The translations under genes were made by a program, and so were the position numbers. The notes below the pieces were generated by a model. That model saw only the letters and a program-made list of their open reading frames with translations. It was not told the DNA's origin and ran no database searches. From Plasmodium malariae (Eukaryota; Apicomplexa; Aconoidasida; Haemosporida; Plasmodiidae): a stretch of DNA of 37,286 nucleotides. Each line of letters begins with the position of its first letter. Within the stretch, counting starts at the first letter, position 1. The DNA lies in contig NW_021638325.1 of NCBI RefSeq assembly GCF_900090045.1, positions 1 through 37,286 of the forward strand, in the 5' to 3' direction. Below, piece by piece: positions 1 to 12,131 of the stretch.

Positions 1-549
1 AACCCTGAACCCTAAACCCTAAACCCTAAACCCTGAAACCCTAAACCCTGAACCCTAAACCCTGAACCCTGAACCCTAAACCTGAACCCTAAACCCAAAA
101 CCTGAACCCTAAACCCTAAACCCTGAACCCTAAACCCTGAACCCTGAACCCTGAAACCCTGAACCCTAAACCCATGAACCCTAAACCCTGAACCCTAAAC
201 CCTAAACCCTGAAACCCTAAACCCTAAACCCTAAACCTAAACCCTGAACCCCAAACCCTAAACCCTGAACCCTAAACCCTGAACCCTAAACCCTGAACCC
301 TAAACCCTGAACCCTGAACCCTGAAACCCTGAACCCTAAACCTAAACCCTAAACCCTAAACCCTGAACCCTGAACCCCTAAACCCTGAACCCTGAACCCT
401 AAAACCTAAACCCTGAACCCTGAACCCTAAACCCTGAAACCCTAACCCTGAACCCTAAACCCGAACCCTAAACCCTGAACCCTAAACCTAAACCCTAAAC
501 CCTGGAACCCTAAACCCTAAACCCTGAACCCTAAACCCTAAACCCTGAA
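1..549. repeat. Telomere repeat array (C-rich strand, chromosome left end)
   Basis: About 75 head-to-tail 7-bp units, mostly CCCTAAA and CCCTGAA, which is the Plasmodium telomere TT(T/C)AGGG read on the C-rich strand. C-rich sequence reading 5' to 3' into the window is what the left end of a chromosome should show, so base 1 is at or near the physical end. The two variants are interspersed rather than blocked. Several units are irregular: a missing A, an extra A or G, CCCATGAA near 172, and CCGAA near 460. These could be real degeneracy or homopolymer sequencing error. The array stops abruptly at 549 and passes straight into ordinary AT-rich DNA. Confidence 0.98.
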
Positions 550-2303
550 AATATATTAAATGGAAAAGAATGAATCTTATAATTTAATTTTAATATATTT
601 TAATAAAAAAAATTTGTAAATTCTCTAGATTTCAATATTATATAATATAAAATGATTATAATATTATTACATTTAACAAAAATAATTATTTAAAATACTT
701 AGATAAATATATTTGATAACAATGTTGGAAATTAAAAGAACAAATATGCTACGATTATAAATTTCTATTTACACTGCATATTCTTGTTCTTATGTAATTT
801 GTTCATAACACAAAAAAAATTTTGAAATTGTTTTTTGTTTTATATGCAAATAAGATATTATCTCATATATACAAAGCAACATGAATAAGACATATATATA
901 TATATTTAAATAATGAGTTTACTGTTTTTTTTTTTTTTACTATTATTTTATTTCTATATTCTTTTAAATTATTTCTTTTATTAAGCATATATAAAATATT
1001 AGTAAATTTGCATTCACCCTATCGATATAATTAATAAGAGAATTAGAAAATTCCGTTTTCTCTTATTATTAAACCTAATTTCATTTTGTGTCACTCAAAA
1101 TAATGTAAATATTGTACATTACTGTCAAATATTAGAAATATCAATAAATTATCTAAAACTTTTGTTGATATTAATAAAATGATATAACAATAATAATTTC
1201 ATGATATTTTCTACATTATATACATCCATGAAAATTAAATATATTCATTAATTACTAATACATCTGCGCATAATTTTATGATATTACTTTATATATAAAA
1301 AATGTTACAAATAAAATAAAATATTAATAATACAGCGCAAAAAAAAATAATTTATCATATTATGCATTAGTATTTGATTAAAATTCACTAATATATCATT
1401 TATAAAAATTAAAAAAATTATAAAAACGTATATTGTACACATATAAATATATATATTTTCTTATGGTAATATATTTTAGTCAATTTTAAAAAATTTCACT
1501 ATATCTTCAACGAATGATAATAATAAAAAAATAAATGATTTTAACCTTCCATATAATTTTAAAGAATTAGAATCCCCATGTTAGTAAAAAATAATAAATA
1601 ATCCTCATTTCAAAAATATATTACTTTATTGTATATTCATAACATCCAATTTATATCATAAAAAAAAAAAGAAAAACATCTATTAAAAAGTATTAAGTAA
1701 TAAATATATTTCATAATATATTTCTAATAAAAATTATTTTATACAATAAATTCTATGTTTTTTTTCTTAAGTTAAATATATACAATGCAACATAATACTC
1801 TCTATTTTTTCCAATAAATACAAAAAGATACATTTATTTTTTATAGAAAGCTAATAATATATTTTTCATTTTAAATACACAAATAATCATCTTACATTAG
1901 AAAAATACAAAATATTGGAAACGAGGATTTTTCATTTAAAATATCAATTCTAACAGGACATCAATGAAAATACATTAATTTTTTATTATATATTAATTTT
2001 AACTGCAGTACATATATTTCACATTAGAATCTATTTTAATGAGAAAATATATATATTAAGCAATAATATTTAATTATTTTAAAAAAACAGTTTATAATAC
2101 AAAATGAATATATTTAAAACTTTCTTATTCACAAATATATTAAGAACATAATTTCTTACTTTTCGTAATAACCTTATACGATATACACCTGTGCTACTAT
2201 GAAATTATTTCAATTATAACTATGTTTACAAAAAATATATATCTAAAGATATTATAATTATTACTTCATATATATAATTTCCTTAAAGAAAAATTCATTC
2301 TAC
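550..2303. other. Gene-free spacer between telomere and first gene
   Basis: Very AT-rich DNA with many homopolymer A/T runs and short TA tracts, and no reading frame that looks coding. I see no large telomere-associated repeat blocks of the P. falciparum TARE kind. The last part (about 2100-2303) is the 3' flank of fam-l gene A. It shares the string caattataactatgtttac (about 2211-2229) with the 3' flank of fam-l gene E (about 35126-35144). Confidence 0.7.
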
Positions 2304-3191
2304 TTATTGTTCTTTTTGTACATTCATTAACTTAAATTTTTTATATTTTTCATTATTTATTAAGATCTTAGGAATCGTTATTATAATTATGATAGCTAAT
2401 ATAATGATAAGAACTCCATAAAATATTGAACAAATAAAGTGTTGTACTACAGTGGGATCACCTATGATCTCACTTAATATCCCTAGAAGCTGCTTCTGTA
2501 GAGGCTCCAGCAGCTCCAAACCTTGTAATATAGGGAATCCTATTCCAAACAAGAAAAAAAGAAAAAAAACAGCAACTGCAAATCCGTAACTTCTAAATTT
2601 TATTTTTTTAAAATTTTTATCACTAATTCTTTTATTTTGTTCTTGAAAGATCTCATAATCTTTTTTTCTAATCCATTTTTTTTCAAAATTGAAATATTTT
2701 CTATCAGGCATTCCATCATTATAATCCGTAAGTTTTATATAGAATCTCTTCTTACTTAATGATTTATTGGGTTTTCCATTTTTCCGTATTTCCCCTTTTT
2801 TATTATTAGATTTATCTTTATTTTTACACTCTTTATAATTTGGAATATCTTTTAATTCTACAATATTTGAGCCCTTACCCTCTTTATATTCAGCTAGTAA
2901 TCTATAGGTTCTTTTTTTTAAAACTCTACCAAGAGTGTAACTCGCATCCGAAGACTTGATAAACCCATTCTAAAAAAAAGAAAAATGTAAATACTTTTTA
3001 TTTAATAGAATAAATAATTCCATTATAAAAAGTAGTATTTATAAAAAAAAAAAAACACTAACAAAATATATACCCAACAATTTCCTTATGTAATATTGTC
3101 ATACCATATCATTTATAAAATGGCATAACCATGTTAAAAGTATAAGCCCAGAAATTTTAATTAAAAACGGAGTTTTAATATTTTGTTTCAT
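2304..3191 (-). CDS. fam-l protein (gene A), two exons
   Basis: Exon 1 is 3191-3105 (29 codons, starting MKQNIKT), the intron is 3104-2970 (GTATGA donor, T-rich acceptor ending TTTAG), and exon 2 is 2969-2304, giving 250 residues. The first ATG of the long open stretch (2711) is internal. The true start is in exon 1, because the frame is open back to the acceptor and exon 1 matches the other fam genes. Residues about 9-25 are hydrophobic (signal or recessed signal peptide). RLLAE at residues 52-56 is a canonical PEXEL (RxLxE), so export into the host red cell is likely. A lysine/asparagine-rich linker follows, then the fam-l block FNFEKKWIRKKDYE at about residues 123-136, and membrane segments near 158-177 and 207-229. 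Function is unknown; fam-l proteins are thought to be exported. It is the most divergent fam-l here (KRFYIKLTDYNDG where B and E have AQYYTEVIDY) and the closest to the telomere. Confidence 0.9.
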
Positions 3192-6100
3192 GATATATAT
3201 CTTTGATATTATTAATATATTCGGCAAAAAAAAAAAAAAATAATAATAATATAATATACTTCCAATGATGTACGATAATATACTTACTAAAAAAAAAAAA
3301 AATAAATTATTATTTCTTCGTAATTACTCAATGAAATGTATATAACTGTAATGATTTTTACAACATATATAAAAAAAAAATATACATTTAAAAAGGTATT
3401 ATAAAACGTTTACCTTAATAATATTCATAAAAAATACACTTTCGTTAAAATAAAATGATTTAAATTTATTAGTAATTATTCTAATACATTATTTTATCAT
3501 TTCATTTAGTGTACTAATTAAATAATATTTTTGTGAATCCTTTTCATGATAAATGAAGAGAGAAAAATTTTATTTCCTATTATTTGAATATATTTAGGTT
3601 TCGATATAATATAAAATGTATACGGTATATTTATAATAATGTATTACTATAAAGGTTAAAAAAATTTTTAATTTTAATTATTTTTTCATGTTAATAATTT
3701 TTATTTTATAAACATTATATTCTGGATAAATAATAATTTTTAATAAAATACTAATTATCGTAACATTATAATAAAAGTAATAATAATCAAATAAAACAAC
3801 ATTCTGTGTTATGTAAATTATAAAAAAATTGTTAGTTACACTTTGGATACATTCCCACTTTTGTAATCTATAATACAATTAAAAAATATTCTTTATATGC
3901 TACCATTTAATATACGAATAAGTACATATTTTAAGGTCACTTATGTATTTATTTTTTTATTTTTCTATCATATTTTTTCAAAAATATAATATTAATTTAA
4001 GTTTAATTTATACCATTATTTAAAAAAAAAAAAATTATATTCAGGTATTTAGTTATTTTATATATTTTTAATTAATTATATGTAATTAAAAGAAATATTA
4101 TTGAAGTAAAAAAAAAACAAAATTAGAGAGAAAGGGAAGGGAAAATTATATTATAAAAATATTTCATACATTTTCATTATATAAAAATATATTAAATGGT
4201 AATGAATTTATTAATAATACACAGGATATAACATGCATATAACCAATGAAAAAAAATAACAATATAATATACTAATATATGTGATACATTACTTTTTCTA
4301 TTAAAAATTTTAAGAAGAAATTATTCTTTTTTATTTATTTTTATAAAGGTGCTAGGTGAGAGGAATATATTTTACTGCTACGCTATAATAAATCTACATA
4401 AATATATAAATAAATAATATTCTATTAAACGAACTTTTAACAACAATAATATATTGTGCTAAAATTTTTCTAAAACTTATGCGTTATTGAAAAGAGAACA
4501 TTAATTGTAATAATATGATGAGCACCAAAAAACATTGTAAACATCTGAAATATAACTTTATACTACTGTTCTGAAGAAGTACTATATTCTAAGCGTGTAT
4601 ATAAAAAATTAAAAAAGAGTAAAAACAGATAAATTTATAGGCCTATTTTAAAACTACAAAAATTAACATTATTATATTTTTATTATTTTATTGTATATAT
4701 ATGTATATATATCATATTTATGAACACACTTATTTCGTTACTTCTTCCTTTTCGCACACTTTTCAGTTTTCGTTCTTTTATTACAGATAATGTTACTATA
4801 TAATATATACAATAAACTATTTTTTATATATACCAAAATATAAATATAAACTATAAAATCACTATAAAACGTAAGTGCAGTATATTATAAAATTATGTTA
4901 AATTAGATATAAATGGGCTTTTTCTTTTTTAGTAACACTAATTATTTATAAATATATTTTTTCTTCTTTTTAAACAATATATATTTATACTTATTTAAAT
5001 TATTTATGTTTTATTTATAATTTAAATATTATGAGAAATTATATTAATTTCCTTGTATAATATTAAAATTTCTCTTTATTGTATTTATATATTATAACAT
5101 ATTTGTGTTATCATACATATACATATATATAATAATTAAATTTACATATTTTTCATATTGTGTCTTTATATATTTAATACATATCAAAAAAACTTGTTAT
5201 ATAAACATATTATAATCATATTTATGCAAGCTATATGATAAAATATTTACAAATTATAAAATATTCACTTTAATATTCAATTCCTATAGAATTTAATATA
5301 TTGTCTGTATGGTTACAATTATAATTTATTTATGTATATCTATATGTTTTGCCTTAGAAATAAGAAAAACTCCTTAAAAAATGTCATTTTTTTTATTTTT
5401 AATATAAATTGTATGTTTTACTGTTTCTGAAATGTCGTTATTATTCAATTAATACACACAGAACGTTAGAGAGTTCTGAAAAATAAAACCCGTAATATAA
5501 TAATATATATATGTGTTATACAAAAAAAAAATAATTTTTGCGTAAAATTACAATTTTTCAAATATTAATTTGGAACTTGTACAAATTATACGACTAACAA
5601 AAATAGTTGACTACACATACAATTTGTTAATGAGCCCTATGAAGCTCTTAAATCTTAATGATTTCCATTATTTATAATGCATTCACTCTAGCAGTTAAAC
5701 AAATGAGAAGAAGCATATTCTAATAATATTTAGTACGATTTTATCTAATAATTTCATTTACATTTATTGTATTATTTTTTATATTTTTTCGTTTTTTCAA
5801 AATACAAATTAGTCCAAATAAAAATGATAATTCTCTAATACTATTCCCTTAATCTATTATAACAAGAAACTATTGTTGCAGTTGTATTATACTTACAAAT
5901 ATGTATTTGTTTTAATATTATTTTACTTCATCTGAAAAATTATTTTACCTTCAATAAAAATAAAATATAAATTTTCTGAATCATCTATATGAACAAAATA
6001 ATAATTTAACAGGTCATTCTTCCGAAAACGATCATACATTTGTATGTGACAATACATCCTATATATAATATTGCACTGTAAATAAACATAATATATAAAT

Positions 6101-9100
6101 GTTCAATAATAATAACCTTTGTGCATAAAAAAATAAATTGTTGAATTAATTGAAGTATATCAAAAAAAAAAAAAGAGATTAAAATAATTTTTTTTATTAA
6201 TAATAACAGAAGATTAATAGTACATAAGTTAATATTATTTCAATAGAAATATAAAAATTACGTATATAAAGACTTATGTAAACTCTTTTAAGAAGATAAA
6301 AACAAAAATGTTCATTAAAAAGCAAATAATTTATTAAATTTTATAAATTTTTAATTAGACACGGAACATATTTAAAAAATCATTAATTTTAATTTTATAA
6401 TATCCAAACCATTGTTCAAGACACATATATAGGATACCTATGAATTCTTGCAGGTACCAGATCCTTATGATATATATTATTGGAAGTGCAAGAGAAAGAC
6501 AACTTATTAATTGAATAATTGTAACGTTAACGAGAGATGTAATTTATAAAAGAATTTATCATTAAATTAACTAAATATTGGTAATAAGAAGAATTAGTTA
6601 CATTTAATGTATATTTATACATATATAATTACATTTATACAGTTATATTAAAATAATGAGAAATGTAATAATTCATGGAACTCAAATTATGATATATCAA
6701 TGTTAAAATCATAGATTTTGATAATTAATCAATTATAGATTGAACGATCATATATAATTCAATAAGATTAAATGATATTAATAGAAAATTAACAATATTT
6801 TAATATGTTATACTTAATAAAATGTTGATAATTACATTTCATTACATTATTTGTCAAATAATATATCAAGACAAATTATCCATATAATAATATGTGACTA
6901 TATATTTATATGTATAACTAAAAAAATACCCGTAATATTAAAAGATATTTATAAGAAAATACATGTATTTATTATTTTTTTTAATATATATTTTACTTTA
7001 AGTATGCTTGTAGCATTAGAAAATGTAGATAATTATAAAATTTAATACGAAACACTATGAACTACAAATTTAAATACATAAGTTCCTTTTTATAATACTA
7101 TATATCACAAATACTAAATCGTTACTTTATACTTATTGAAAAAAAACAAATTATAATTTATAATTTAAAAAAATTAAATAAGTTAAATAGAATTAATTAT
7201 ACACATATATTATCTTGTATCCTGTGGTACTTTTTACATATATATATTTCAATTTTATTGTTTCATCTAGTATGAAAACTTCACATGTTCAATATATATA
7301 TTTCAAGGATAGATATTATTTTTTACAATAAAAAAATAAATAACATAATAATATTACTTTGAAGGAATATTCAATTATTCACAAGATTATTTATTAATTT
7401 TTAATTGCTTCAAATTTCATAAGTTCAGTAATATACAATGAATTTAAACATATATTAAAAAAAAATAATGAGAAATGCAGCAACTAAGAAAAAAAATAAT
7501 AATTCATATATTTATTAAACATTTAAACAAAAAATATTCATATATTTATTATGCAATAAAAAAAATTATGTATATTCATATAATTATAAAACAGTAAACA
7601 AATAACAATAAAGAAAGAAGAAAATAGATTGTTACAAAAATATTCTTAAAGAAATTAAATGGAATTTATTCCAACATTTTTCTAGATATTCAAGAAAATT
7701 ATTTTTTGTTTCAAGATAATACACATATACTCACTATAATAAGTTATTTATATTGTATTCTTACCATATACATAACATATACGAATACAACAATTTAAAT
7801 ATATAATAATTTAAAAAACGGTAAATTATTTTTACGTACACTTTACTCGTATATTATTATTTATTGAAGTACATTTAAAAAAAATGGGAAATAATATAAT
7901 CTATTAAAAGGAAAAGAAAAATTAAAACAAGAAACCAAAAAATTATACTAAAATAATTTCGAAAATTAAAAATAAATGAAAACAATATATGCTTCATATA
8001 ATGATAGACTACGAATGAAATTAATAACATAATTATTTTGGTGAATTAAATATTTACTGAAATTTATTACTAGTATATATATTTTTTTAATTTATTTTTT
8101 TTTCTCCTAACTATTATATATTTATTTCAAAAGAATAACTAATATTAGTAAAAATATATATATACTCCAATAAAATGACCTATTCAAACGGTTTCTCACT
8201 TAAAATGTTCTGTAATTTTACTTAATAATTCATATATCATAAAGAATTTTAAAATATTTCAATAACGTTTTCATTTTGAATGGTAAAATAACATTTTTGA
8301 ATATTCTTAAAATGGCATATACATATACTTATCAAATTCAGAATTAAAGAAAAAAATAAATAAAAACATTTGATATATTTATTAGAATATATCTCTTAAT
8401 CATTGCAGAAGCATTATTATAAATCTTCAATGGTTTTGTATAAATTAATGTTGCGTATTATTCAATATATTTAAAGTTGTAACCTTGATATGTTTTATTA
8501 TAAAAATATAACTTATTTTACTTTTTTTTAAATTTATAATATAAATAATTTTTCTGTAAGTATATGCTCATATTCTTGCATTTTTCGAATTAGTTGACAA
8601 ACGTATATATACTTATGAATATACTTATAATACATTCTTAATTGAAATTTAGTCCAAATGAAACCATTAACATAAAAAAGTTATAATATGCATGTACAAA
8701 AAAATATATACTTATATATGTAATAATTTAAATTTTTTAAAAATTGAGCAATTACATAATATATACCATAAATAATTAACTTTTAGAAACTTGATATATA
8801 TATTATTAAGTCTCAGATAAATTTAATACTATCTACATTACATAAGTATAGGAAAAATTTATTATACCTTATATATTGCTAATTCTTCTCTATATTGAAA
8901 CGTACTAACTATAAAAAACTATTTCAAAGTAGTAATAAACTTATAATTCTATATAAAAAATTAATTAAGTACCAAAATAATAGGACAATATATTATGGTG
9001 AATAATAATTATATGTTTTATTTATGATTTATTTTAGGAAAAGAAGAAGAATAAAAAGAATTGTCTACGTTAATATTGTAAATTGTAATTATATACATAT

Positions 9101-9540
9101 GTCTTACTAACAAAAGAAAAAGGAAAAAATGCAATATACAATTTAATGACATATTTACAGATTAACTTCAATATTACTTGTTGATGTAACATATATGTAA
9201 CTCTTTATTGTTAATTATTTGACTTTTTCCTTATAAATTGTATAGTAAATTTATGCACAGATATATAATTAAGAGCTGTTTAATATCATTATATGGTTAG
9301 CATATATTTCTAGTTATCATATATTTACTTAAGTTAATGAAGTATAAGAAGCATACAATATAAATAATAGTGTACGCAATTATTTTATAGTTCACACAAA
9401 AATTTTTATGTACTTTATAAAATTATAATTTTTTTTTAATAAGATATATTAATTTAAAATTATTCTATTGATAAAACATAAAAATTAACAATTATCTATC
9501 ATATTGTTATTCACAACTAGAATATTAATATAAAGTTACA
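3192..9540. other. 6.3 kb intergenic region without a supported gene
   Basis: The first 400 bp (about 3192-3600) is the 5' flank of fam-l gene A and is recognisably related to the flanks of genes B and E, for example the taatataatatactt string near 3246 and 20921 and the gtgcactaattaa-like box near 3510, 21175 and 36398. Beyond that the DNA is almost pure A+T. Open frames at 3678-3878 (minus) and 6851-7045 (plus) are low-complexity I/Y/N/K strings with no flanking exon and are not called. A short, less AT-rich patch at about 6430-6540 could be a coding remnant (see findings). The last few hundred bases should hold the STP1 promoter; no motif stands out. Confidence 0.6.
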
Positions 9541-12131
9541 ATGGAAAAATGTTTATCCTCGGTAATATTCTTTGCCTTTTAATATGATTAAATTGATGAG
9601 TAAATTATTTACTTGTTATAAAAAAAAGTGATAATGTTACTGATATAAAAATGCATACTCATTAAGTAATTCATACTAATTTTTAAAATCCAGGAATGGG
9701 GTACTCTAGGTTCTAGTGCATTAAGGCTCTATGCAACACAAGAGTTTGGAAAAATTTCAAAACATATAAAAAATAAAATTCCCTCCTTAATTAACGAGAC
9801 TAATAAAGACACTTTTAGAAGTGAATGCCTAGAATTGATTGATTTTCTAATAAAAAATAAAAGTGCACCATATTATGTAGATCAGAGTAGATGGGAAGCA
9901 ACAGTAAAGCATTGGGCAACTTCTCACTATAAACAAATAACTAAAAAACATGGTGGATGTTTTCCGATTTTAGATTATAAAGAAAAAGAAATTTTAGAAT
10001 TAAATTATGAAGCACTAAATTTCTGTGATGAAAAAAATAATAGAATAAATGGAATACAATGTCCTATAAGAGGACACAGAATTTCAGGTGAATGTGATGA
10101 AACATGTTCAAGTAAAATTGATGAATATAACGTGTGGATAGATCAAAGACAAAAGTATTTTAGGGATAAAAAACTGTTAATTAAAAATTCGTGTAAAAAT
10201 ATATCACAACATTTTCCAAATAGACCTTGCAACATATTTAATAGTACAACATTTAAAAAACTTCCCAAATGTACACCCTCTCCTTCAGTTTCACCGGGTC
10301 AACATAAACCTGAAGAAGCAAAGAAGCTTTCACAAGAAGTTAATAAAAATACAAGCGATATTCTACAGAATCCGGAAATTCCAAAGGAACAAGTTATTTC
10401 AATTCCCCAGGGAGAAGAAACTAAACATGACCAGGAAATTCAACTGGTACATAATTCTCATTCTCCAGTACTACTGTCAACTCAACCTGTAGGTACAACA
10501 GATAAAAGTACGAAAATTCAAGATATGCCTCCTGACCAAGATGCAAATCCAAAAACAGCAACACAACTAGAAAATAAAGAATCATTATCACCAGTTTCTA
10601 ATATACGGCAATCTCCAGATTCTCAAGAGTCACTAGTAATGCATTCTTTTGAAACTAGTTCGTTAACTGCTGAAGTATTACGTCCTTCCTCAACTATATC
10701 TAATGTTAATAAGCACCCTAATGTACTAGGTAACATTAATGTTAATTATTCTACTATTTTTAAAATAATTACAATATGTAAAATATGCATTTAAAATACA
10801 ATTATAGATCCAGAAGAACATACAATTATCTCACAGATATCACCCATTCTAATAATAATTGTATGCGTTACTGTATTTTCTTTTTTTATTAAGGTAATAT
10901 AAAAAATAAATTTTAAAAATAATATGAAAATTTTATTAGTGTAATAATTTATTATGTAAGAAATTTTTTTTTATAGTACGTTTTAACAGGAACGATAATA
11001 AAGAAAAAAAAAATAAGTCGAAAACGATTGAAATTCCTGAGATTACTAGTTCCTTCATTTTCTAAAAACAAAAGTAAGTTTTTAACAGATGATCATTTAG
11101 AACACCCAATATATGATGAGAAAGAAATCGTAAAAAAAATTAAAATAAATGAATTTAAAAAAAATGTAAACTTGTCATATCGAAAAAAAGACAGATCCAA
11201 AACCATAATAGAAGTACATATGGAAGTACTCAAATACTGCAAAAATGAAGAGTGGGAAAACAAAAAAAAAGAATTCTTAGAAATATGTATAGATGAGTTC
11301 ACAAAAAAGGAACATAATGCCTATTCTAATTTATCAGATGATTATTTAACAACAGATAATATTAATAGTAGCAATGATGTTACAAAACAAAATATTATAT
11401 GGAATAAATGGATAGAAAGATATAGAAATATTTCTGAAATATTGAAAAAAGAAAATTGGTTTAATAATTTAAAAAATGAATGGAAAAAAGAAAACGCTTA
11501 TATACAAGATATGCAAAAATTAAAAAAGAAAGCTTCTAATGAAAATCATTATGTTCCATTTTTAGAAATAGAAAAAGATCTATGGAAACAGTGGATATCT
11601 AAAAAGGGTATTATTATAGTACAATATTTGGAACAGGATTCCTTTAAAAAATTGGGAGAATATTTTGACAGTATGTCAGATGAATATTTAAATGAAGATA
11701 ATAAAAATTATGTATCACTAAATAATATAGAAGAATTGCAGCACAAAGAAAATTATGAAGTATTATATAAATATATAAAAACAAAATTATTAACAAAACT
11801 CTGTATTCTAGTGCTTATGTCGATGTTAGAAGAATGTAAAAAGGAGATGAACTTTGAAAGTACGGAATCATATTTGGATAGTTCCATAAATGAATCGAAG
11901 ATGGAAGGATATTCAGATAAAAAACAAGAAATTATAGAAAATACAATAGAATATAACAGCAATAATTTAGAAAATACACAAAATGAGAAATTCTATACTC
12001 ACATAGAGAATGACAGTTTCATGAATGAGATAATGGACTGGATTAGAGAAGATGACGTATATTCAAATTCTATAGTTTATGATGGGACAGTGGAAAAATC
12101 CGATGAAATAGCAGAAAAACAGTTTTTATAA
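9541..12131 (+). CDS. STP1-like surface protein (SURFIN/STP1 family), four exons
   Basis: Exons are 9541-9561 (MEKCLSS), 9694-10729, 10808-10893 and 10977-12131. All donors are GT(A), acceptors are CAG/TATAG, and the phases fit, giving 765 residues. The short MEKCL exon 1, an extracellular exon 2 starting EWG, a small membrane-spanning exon and a long cytoplasmic exon match the STP1 layout. The outer region has a WEATVKHWATSHYKQ stretch (about residues 74-88), KKHGGC, and cysteines near 52, 96, 118, 130, 141, 145, 174, 186 and 200. A Pro/Ser/Thr/Gln-rich stalk follows (about 200-345). The membrane helix is at 363-380. The inner part is charged and tryptophan-bearing, with W near 474, 523, 526, 542, 550, 584, 587 and 736, like the Trp-rich domain of STP1/SURFIN/PfEMP1-related proteins. 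It is probably a variable infected-cell surface protein; its exact role is unknown. There is no internal stop, and it reads toward the centromere. Confidence 0.87.

Noticed and set aside
3678..3878. Minus-strand 66-codon frame
   Set aside because: Almost entirely I, Y, N, K, V and F, with no signal peptide or partner exon; it lies in the AT-rich DNA upstream of fam-l gene A.
5630..5710. Minus-strand signal-like MLLLICLTARVNAL and a GAGC/GCTC inverted repeat
   Set aside because: The frame stops after 14 codons with no downstream exon, and the 4-bp inverted repeat is trivial.
6851..7045. Plus-strand 64-codon frame
   Set aside because: Low-complexity I/K/F/Y composition, starts at a TTG, no flanking splice structure or family motif.
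11093..11302. Minus-strand frame inside the STP1 gene
   Set aside because: Shadow of STP1 exon 4; the same applies to the frame at 11753-11962.
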